Part shown: in pieces, positions 57,286-64,000 of the stretch
Numbering within the stretch: the first letter of the stretch is position 1
Layout: each line of letters starts with the position of its first letter
NCBI GenBank assembly: GCA_019915015.1
Contig: JAHBBC010000002.1
Span: 558,001-622,000 of the forward strand
Direction of reading: 5' to 3'
DNA: 64,000 bases
From: Auriscalpium vulgare
Taxonomy: Eukaryota; Basidiomycota; Agaricomycetes; Russulales; Auriscalpiaceae
Made by a program: the position numbers and the translations under genes
The notes under the pieces: model-generated
Told to the model about the DNA's origin: nothing
What the model saw: only the letters and a program-made list of their open reading frames with translations
The model's database searches: none

Positions 57286-59440
57286 CTACGACAGCCAGCC
57301 ACGACAACTATCCGTGCCGCACATGCACTTGCCAGTAGACCCAGACGGCATCTCAGTGTTTCCGACTTTCTTCCCTTTAGGCCGCGCCATCAGCCAATCG
57401 TCAGCTGACTTGGGGTTGTAGTCCAATGTCAGTTCTGTGCCGGCGGGTATCTCTTTGAGCGTGACGAAGGCCAGGTGTGGCATTTTCATCTGCGGTAATG
57501 TTAGAGGTGGACGTGTTTCAGGAAGGGACGCCAACCTCGGGTATGGAATCGTAGACGACGTTAAACACTCTCAGGTTGGGCTCGCAGGAGTGGCTAGAGA
57601 TGTTGAATCAGCACTGCGAGTGACATCGATCTGAGAACAAGGCGAACTTCACAAATCTAGTCCAATTTCCTGAAAACAGCGTTAGTTAATTGGAAAGACC
57701 CCATCCATGTACGGCATACCTTGATGATAAGCGTCGACAGAGTAGGCGTTCTCTTCCTCATCTTCCTCGTCGACAGAATAGGGTTTCTCTTCCTCATCTT
57801 CCTCTTCGACGAATTCTGTGCCGTCCAAGTCGAACAAGTAACTGCACGCGACGCCCGTATTGCTCCGAGTAATCGCATCCGCATCCGTACGATATCTGTC
57901 CACGTCAGGCACAAGTACAGTTTATCGGGAGAAATCCAGCTCACATCAGCTCCCTGCCCAGAGAATATCGAATCAGCCATCGCAATCATCCAGTAACGAT
58001 AGGTTATCTAACCCTGCATAGCATCCCAGAACCTTGTTCGCGGGAAGGCGGACCGTTGAGCGGATTCCCCACCCGCGAGTGAGGGTGTCGTAGAGCTCAA
58101 GGGGCGTATCCCTGGGCCTTTGCGCCACGCGATTGCGGCAGTCCATAGAACATGTGCAGTTCTTCGGCGGATTTAACTCTAGACACAAGACATTCTGTAT
58201 GACTTACATGATTGCATTCGATTATTAGAGAGTTGCCACCGGAGAGTTCATCTGACAACAGTCCCTGCATTTTTGCAGCAGCGCGAAATGAGATGCCGCG
58301 CATTCAAAGAATAACAACCACATTACCTCTGTTGTGTACGCAAATATCTTTTTTCCATAGTTCGTTTCCTCCTGACAGTCGCAATTAGAGGCTTTGGTGC
58401 AGCTGCCTCGGCAGTCGCAGTGGACGAAGGCAGCATCGTCCGGCAAGAGAAGGTCAGGGGGACTAAAGAAATGTGAGCTGGCGAAGGGCCCGAGCAGGAG
58501 TAACTACGTACTAACTGTACCCTGCCTCTCTGTAGATGAAATCTTCTGGTAAAGCCGGAATGTCGTCCCTGCCGAGCGCGCTGACGATGGTGAGGGGCGC
58601 CGCGCCTACCCTTTTGATGGCACTGTTCAGCTTCTCCTGCAGAGCAGTCTTGGGAGAGATCGGCCCCCTATCAATAGTGCGCACAGAAATCGTTCTTGAA
58701 ATGCCACGGTTAGTCGAAGGGCTCGCCGTCAGGCGGCGGGGCAGCGGCCTGATCTGGAGCGCCTCCCCTTGCACCGGGACCGCGCGCTTCGCTGAGTCGT
58801 CGTGCAGTTCATACATGTACTGCACGTCCGCATCCCAGTCCAAGAGCTGCCCCGCACCCTCCTTCTCCCACCTGGCGTGCTTCTCCCTGTACGCCTCGGA
58901 CATCTCCGCGGTGCGCCGGTCGTGCGCGCAGGAGAACGAGAGCGCCTGAAGCTTGACGCGCGACGACTCGGTGGACAGTCTGTGGTTTTGCTCTTTCATG
59001 TGGTTATCCCATTCGTCCAGAAGCTCAAGGTTGCTGGGAACGGCACCCGCCCACGTCGTGTTCGTGCCATCTGGTCGACGCCAATTGGCCCAGCGGATCT
59101 GCGAGGCTCCGTGTTAGCAGCCGGGACATTAAGGGATCATACCCAGCGCACCTCGTATCTAGTATTTAGCAACTTGTGAGTCTGTACAGGGAATAAAATA
59201 GCAAATACTTGCGTACATTGACCCTCCCATCACATCGAAATGCTCCCCGACGATGCCCTCGACCGGCCACTCATCGTCCTCCTGGGTGTTTCCCCAGTCC
59301 TCCGGCGGACTTTTCGACCTCCTAAAATCTTCATCCTACCAATGAGGACGAACTGGGTGAGCCTACGAGTCCTCCGGAACAATCAAAATAGAAGTATAGT
59401 CTATGCTTACCTCGAAACGGATTGGTGTCGCGCGAGGCAT
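57286..59440 (-). CDS. Chromodomain SET histone H3K9 methyltransferase, Clr4/SUV39H type
   Basis: Writes heterochromatic H3K9 methylation. Starts MPRATPIRFE (59438-59440). A chromodomain-like segment EWPVEGIVGEHFDVMGGSI, then YEIRWANW and TTWAGA, follows. The pre-SET exons supply the zinc-binding Cys series (FVHCDCRGSCTKASNCDCQE, CTCSMDCRNRVAQ). SET proper gives LYDTLTRGWGIRSTVRLPAN, SYLFDLDGTEF, then NWTRFVNHSCEPNL (cofactor-binding NHSC) and VVYDSIPE, AGTELTLDYNPKS. Post-SET CMCGTDSCRGWLS ends at 57286-57288. An acidic insert before NWTRF contains a 12-residue tandem duplication. About eight exons, roughly 520 residues. Confidence 0.9.
57733..57804 (-). repeat. 36-base tandem duplication inside the SET domain
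   Basis: Two adjacent 36-base copies beginning GTCGACAGA(G/A)TAGG on the plus strand encode, on minus, the unit EEDEEE-x2-YSVD twice. The copies differ at only a few bases, so the duplication is fairly recent. Confidence 0.85.
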
Positions 59441-59763
59441 ATCGTGACTGAAAGATATCCTAGTGTCAGTTCGGAGAAGATGGCGGTTGGGGATGCGCTG
59501 AGATGGTGAGAGGGCGGTGTCCGTTCCAGTTCCAGTCTGGGCTGCGCCCGTCACTAGCACGCAGCCACCGCTCAGTTTAGTATACGCTGGTGAGTTGATA
59601 GCAGATAGGATAGGATAAGGTTACAGCTATAAGCACTAGCTGTCCTAGATCTAAGAGTCGGAAGTGAAGTGAACTTCACTCGGCCCACACACGGTGCACG
59701 TGTTCACTTCAAAAGCGCGACCTCCAGATGTAATAGGTACATGATAGATGACCCCCAGGGAGC
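59441..59763. promoter_or_regulatory. Upstream region of the SET methyltransferase gene
   Basis: This 323-base region lies between the SET gene start and the SDA1 stop, both on minus. It contains inverted 9-mers GAAGTGAAC (about 59665) and GTTCACTTC (about 59701) and a CACGTG E-box between them near 59697. Their role is unknown. Confidence 0.4.
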
Positions 59764-62405
59764 TCAATGATGAGACTTTTTTGCCTTGTCGATGTGCGCC
59801 CTCAGCCTTTGCTGCTTCTCCCGCAAGCTCTGCTTGCGCTTCCCCTTCACCCCCTTACTGCCCATGATCATCATAATCGGCTTGTTGCGCGCCTTCTCGC
59901 GGTTCGTCGTGCTGCTCGGCGCGGCCTTGTTCTTCTTGCCCTTGAGCGAGCCGTACTTCTCGCGGCCCTCGCGGCCTTTCGCAATCGATGCTATGCGCTC
60001 CTCGTAGTCCGCCTTCGCCTTCTTGCGCGGGCCGAGGATGTCGATCTCCGAGATGAACGCGTTCGCGTCCGCGTTGTCACCGGATGCGGTGACCTTGCGG
60101 ACTGCCTCGAGCGAGGCGAGTTTGCGCTTCGCCGCGGTGCCGCCGCCGCCCTCGACAGCTTTGGTGGCGGCTTTGATGCGCAGGTCATTGATCAATGCAA
60201 AGTCGGCTGGTGTCAGAATCTAAATGGTGAACACGGTCAGTACGCAAAGAACAAATTACACGACCCTTGCTCACCTTGGTAGTGGCCAATGTGGACAATC
60301 TATTGGGGTCGACCGCTTTGGCCTCAGGCTGATCGACGTCCATGTCCTTTTTCTTGGACTTGCCGCCCTCGTCCTCGCTGTCGCTGATGTCGATATTATC
60401 TTCGCCATCGCTCGACACGTCGATCCACCCCTCACTCTCAGAGTCATCTGACGAATCTTCCTCGACATCCCACCCATTCCATGCCTCTGCATCGTCCTCA
60501 TCGGCATCTTCCTCGCCGGAAGCCACACCGGCCTCTTCCCGCATAGCCTTCAAATGATCCTCAAGCAACTGTGCAGTCGAAGTTCGGACACAGCGTTACC
60601 CAGAACGGAAGATGCACGCACCACAAGGCCCTCGATGTCGACAGCTGCTTGCTCTGCATGACCGAACGGCGCAGGTTGCACACCTTGCGAGATGCCCATA
60701 CTCGCTGTCTTCCCGCGTTCCCTTCGCTTCAGCATCCCTGGATTCACCTCGCGGAATAGCTGCAACAAACCCCGCGCGGCCGCCGTCACTGCTTTATCCC
60801 TGCTTTTCCTGTACTCCACCAAATCGCCCAGAAGATCCTCCTCGATCGCCCAGGGCTGCCGTCTGCAGATCTCACGGATCGAGTTCAACCCCGCCGCGAT
60901 CACCTCCGCGCCCACGCCTGGGTGGATGAACTCTGCCGCGAGCTTGCGCACGGCGGGCATAAGCGCGTCGGGCGGCGTGAAGTCGTGTACGGACTGCGCG
61001 AGGCACGCGAGGATCGCGGGCACGCGCAGTTGGTGGTACGACACGTACTTGAGTACGTACGTGTAGAAGCCAAGCACGGTGAGCTTGTGCGCGGAAGTCA
61101 CGCGCGATAGGAGCTGCATGATGAGAATTTTGTGGTCGAGCGAAAACCGCGCGTCGTATTTGGAGAGCATGTCGTAGAGCTTCTCCGCAAAGGTCTGTGG
61201 GTCGTTGAGGAGCTGCAGGGCGGGGAAGTTGGCTCTAGAGTGAGTACCCTTCGCCTTGCGTTTCTAGTGCGACATCTTGTAAATACTGCATAGATGGCTG
61301 TCATCATGGATGGAGGTGCGTACTTTCTTTGCCTCCTTCACAGACTTGCGCATTTTCTTGTCACCGCTGCGAGTCTTTTTCGTGACCTCGCGCTTGTGTT
61401 CGAGGGACTTGATATCTGGGCCCTACAAAGCATTCAGCCCGGCGAACATGTCGTGGGCTTAGAATCTCACATTATCTTCCTCCTCGTCGCTGTCACCCTC
61501 CTCCTCATCGCTACCGAGAAAGAAATGTAGAGACGCGCTCTGCACTTTCGCAGATGGGTGAAAGCACCCAAGCGCAACGATAGACACCGGCCTGGCGTCA
61601 TCCCTGTACCACGATCAAACATCCACTGGAAGGCCACTGGACAGTCAACTCACCAAACACCCTTCTTCCACAACTCCTTCGTGAGCACGACAGCCCACAT
61701 CGCCTCGTCTCCCGAGTTCACGGTCCCGTCCCCTGCGGACCTCGGCTCGTTCCTCAGCTTTCCCTTGTCGCCAGTCACAACGCCGTCCATGCCGCGCTCA
61801 ATCATGCCAAACAGCATAGCCTGCACAGCCCTGTTCAGCTTGTGGTTTTTGGAACGCATGTTCGCACTTTTGATGTCAGTGAGGATGGTCTTGCGGATGA
61901 AGGAACGAAGCGTCGAGGATGTGGTGCGCGGGAGAAGTGGGAATAGTGTTTTGAGAAGTCTGCAGCACAAATGAGCGTCATGGGATTCAATAGAGTAAAG
62001 GACGCACTCGATGGAAGTTATGACACCCTTATTCTTCAGCATCACAAGGTTCTGGACGATGCTGTGCCGGATGTCGGGCGACAGGAGGCCATAATGCTCG
62101 AGCAAGAGCGTAGAAAGATGGGAGGGGAACTCTGCCGTCTCCTTAGGATAGCACTGGGCTACCTGCATGCCCCATTAAATTCCATGCACACAGCAAACGA
62201 TGCTTCCGAGCCGCACCTGTGAGATGAAAGTAATGAGCTCCCGAAAGTGGGCTGCTTGCTCATCCGGGTTTATCTGAAATATCTGGCGGATGCTGTTGTA
62301 GTGATTCCATTGCTGTAGAAATTCCTCCTTGTAGGAGGTTGGGTCCCGCTTGATGAGGTTTTGTAGCTGCGGCAGATTAGCCGTGCGCAAGACGCCGCGA
62401 GGCAT
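59764..62405 (-). CDS. SDA1: SDA1 ribosome biogenesis protein
   Basis: SDA1 is needed for maturation and export of pre-60S ribosomes. Start is [20 protein letters not shown] (62403-62405), the usual fungal start, followed by [20 protein letters not shown] and [20 protein letters not shown]. Then come [60 protein letters not shown] and [20 protein letters not shown]. Acidic regions (about 60380-60560) precede a basic C-terminus with [20 protein letters not shown], ending KAKKSHH at 59764-59766. About six introns are visible. Length (near 730 residues) fits the family. Confidence 0.92.
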
Positions 62406-62658
62406 AGTCTTCAGCAATTCTCCTCTGTTCAAGTCGATGGTACCGGGCACCAGAGGACTTTGCCGGAAGATAGCGATGGCGATGAACGCTGGTGGAAGTG
62501 AACAAGCGAGTCAACTGCGAGTTACTCTCGTCTTCACAAAATACTACCACTGCATCACGTGATGTAGACACTACTTAGTCTTTGCTCTGAGCTCTCAAGA
62601 GTCAAGTGTGACGCTCTCGTCTTCCCGTCTTCCTCGCCTTTCCTTTCTCCCCTTCTGC
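62406..62658. promoter_or_regulatory. Bidirectional promoter region, SDA1 and PSD genes
   Basis: Two hundred and fifty-three bases separate the divergent start codons of two housekeeping genes. CATCACGTGATG (about 62552-62563) is a near-perfect palindrome around an E-box (CACGTG) in the middle of the interval. Pyrimidine-rich sequence precedes the PSD start. Confidence 0.5.
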
Positions 62659-64000
62659 ATGCTCCCGTGCAAACGTACACTTCTCAGCGCCGCCTTCTGG
62701 CAAGCAAAGGCCGCAACCAAGCCGCCACGCTGCGCCTCGTCTGTCTTCAAGTTCCAGCGGCCCCGCCAGCACCTCGTCGTGCGCGCATTCCACTTCACAC
62801 GACAGCGTTTCGACGACCGTGCGCACTTAAAAAGCTCTGGAGGAACCTTCCGGAAACTCGCCGACGCTGCGCGCAAAACCCCCACCAAATGGTACCCTCT
62901 TCCGTGGTCCATCGGCGCGCTGTTGCTGGTAGTGTTGCAATACAGGCGGACGACCGTGCGCGATGCGAAGGAGGTTCACGTAGACGAGGACGGCCATGAG
63001 GTTATCAGGCTCAAGGGTCCATGGCAGGTCCACATCCTCGGTGCACTCCCTCTGCGCAATATGTCTCGCCTATGGGGCTGGCTCAACTCGCTCGAGCTGC
63101 CCGTCTGGTTCCGGCCCATCGGCTTCCGCGTGTACGCCTGGGCATTTGGCTGCAACCTCACCGAAATCGAGCCCGCCGACCTGCGTGCGTACCCATCCCT
63201 CGGCGCGTTCTTCTACCGCAAACTCAAGCCCGACGTGCGCCCCGTCGACGCTGCCGCGGCGCTCGTGTCACCCGCGGACGGCACCGTTCTACACTTTGGT
63301 ACCGTGCAGGGCATGCGCGTGGAGCAGGTCAAGGGCATCACGTACTCGCTCGACGCGCTGCTCGGCCTCGCCGCGCCCAGCGCGCGCGCGACGGTCGTTG
63401 CGTTCCCGGACCACGATATGGCCGTCGTCGACCACCAGGAGTTCGCGAATGTGAACGGCATCGAGTACAGCCTCTCGCAGCTCATCGGCACGTCGACGCC
63501 GAGCACGCCCTTGGAGCCGAGCGCGGCGCTGCCGCAGGAGTTCCCGACGAACGCAGAGGCGTACGCGCGGCACCCGGCGCCAACGAAATTTGGCGAGCGC
63601 GTCGACGCGTCCGTCGTCGAGCCGGGACAACCTGTGCAGGACACGCTCGCGGAGCACGCGTCCGTGGCGAAGGAGATGGGCGTGCGACCCGCGCTCGAGC
63701 GGCGCGGCAGCGCGTCCGCGCACGTCAAGCCGGGCAACGCACTTTACTTCACCGTCGTGTATCTCGCGCCGGGCGACTACCACCGCTTCCACAGCCCGAC
63801 GGCGTGGGTCGTCGAGAAGCGGCGACACTTCCAAGGCGAGCTGTTCTCGGTGTCGCCGTACGTGGCGAAGCGCCTGGAGAACCTCTTCGTGCTGAACGAA
63901 CGCGTCGCGCTGTTGGGGCGATGGAAGCACGGCTTCTTCGGTATGGTGCCCGTCGGCGCGACGAACGTCGGCAGCATCAAGATTAACTTCGACCAAGAGC
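62659..64000 (+). CDS. PSD1: Mitochondrial phosphatidylserine decarboxylase, C-terminus missing
   Basis: Converts phosphatidylserine to phosphatidylethanolamine at the inner mitochondrial membrane. Open from MLPCKRTLLSAAFWQAKAAT (ATG 62659-62661) with a basic presequence, then one membrane segment (WSIGALLLVVLQY). The family core includes LPLRNMSRLWGWLNSLELPV, YPSLGAFFYRKLKPDVRPV, VSPADGTVLHFG, and GDYHRFHSPTAW with a conserved catalytic His. FSVSPYVAKRLENLFVLNER and VPVGATNVGSIKINFD follow. The window ends before the LGST/GGST self-cleavage site that makes the pyruvoyl cofactor, so processing cannot be judged. A hydrophilic insert (about 63480-63700) separates two core halves. No intron is visible. 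Confidence 0.93.
   Translation, partial: MLPCKRTLLSAAFWQAKAATKPPRCASSVFKFQRPRQHLVVRAFHFTRQRFDDRAHLKSSGGTFRKLADAARKTPTKWYPLPWSIGALLLVVLQYRRTTVRDAKEVHVDEDGHEVIRLKGPWQVHILGALPLRNMSRLWGWLNSLELPVWFRPIGFRVYAWAFGCNLTEIEPADLRAYPSLGAFFYRKLKPDVRPVDAAAALVSPADGTVLHFGTVQGMRVEQVKGITYSLDALLGLAAPSARATVVAFPDHDMAVVDHQEFANVNGIEYSLSQLIGTSTPSTPLEPSAALPQEFPTNAEAYARHPAPTKFGERVDASVVEPGQPVQDTLAEHASVAKEMGVRPALERRGSASAHVKPGNALYFTVVYLAPGDYHRFHSPTAWVVEKRRHFQGELFSVSPYVAKRLENLFVLNERVALLGRWKHGFFGMVPVGATNVGSIKINFDQE

Noticed and set aside
56833..57408. Plus-strand frame of 191 codons after the zinc-cluster array
   Set aside because: It overlaps the 3' end of the SET gene in antisense, has no introns or recognisable domain, and starts in AT-rich sequence. 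I keep it only as a possibility.
1..64000. tRNA, rRNA or CRISPR features
   Set aside because: No cloverleaf-like segments, rRNA motifs or regularly spaced direct repeats were noticed on either strand. A tRNAscan-SE and Infernal run would settle the RNA question.

Overview
The window looks like nuclear DNA of a filamentous basidiomycete, most likely an agaricomycete. Genes are dense and broken by many 45-65 base GT-AG introns. Housekeeping proteins are clearly fungal or eukaryotic, and there are mushroom-lineage families (F-box proteins, a DUF7918-type protein, mucin-like single-pass membrane proteins, a hAT transposon carrying a ULP1 protease). I saw no rRNA, tRNA or CRISPR. All gene models come from reading ORFs and splice signals by eye, so ends are firmer than internal exon borders.

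Layout. 1-9.1 kb: a partial basic protein (-), the AP-1 gamma adaptin gene (+), then splicing factor SF3B1 (-) with the tiny gamma-tubulin-ring factor MZT1 directly upstream on the same strand. 9.4-19 kb: an F-box protein, two neighbouring single-pass membrane proteins with Ser/Thr/Pro-rich or lectin-like outer parts, and a LisH protein of the Flo8/SSDP type, all (-). 19.4-27 kb: a long protein with three START-like modules and a C-terminal membrane anchor (-), divergent from pyridoxal kinase (+).

27.1-34.5 kb is the accessory region. An uncharacterised gene (-) is cut in two by a 5,324-base hAT element (27828-33151) with 20-base terminal inverted repeats and a perfect 8-base target duplication. 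The element encodes a ULP1-type cysteine protease and a DUF659/hAT transposase.

34.8-50.6 kb: a possible vezatin-like membrane protein (-), a ROG1/LPL1-type lipase (+), a coiled-coil protein (+), an 83-residue gene (-) between a G-quadruplex motif and a 25-base G run, an alkenal/prostaglandin-reductase-type oxidoreductase (+), OHCU decarboxylase (+), an SLC35F-type transporter (+), a small membrane protein (-) and a mitochondrial AIM18 chalcone-isomerase-like protein (-). 50.9-64 kb: a DUF7918-type protein with SUMO-type motifs (+), a class V aminotransferase (-), a partly decayed array of Zn2Cys6 clusters (+), a chromodomain-SET H3K9 methyltransferase of the Clr4 type (-), the ribosome-biogenesis factor SDA1 (-) and phosphatidylserine decarboxylase (+), cut by the right edge.

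Most genes are unrelated housekeeping functions rather than one pathway. The points of greatest interest are the ULP1-bearing hAT insertion and the gene it broke, two one-base frameshifts in an identical 12-base context, the tight MZT1-SF3B1 tandem, a natural arginine at the SF3B1 K666 site, and the Zn2Cys6 array.
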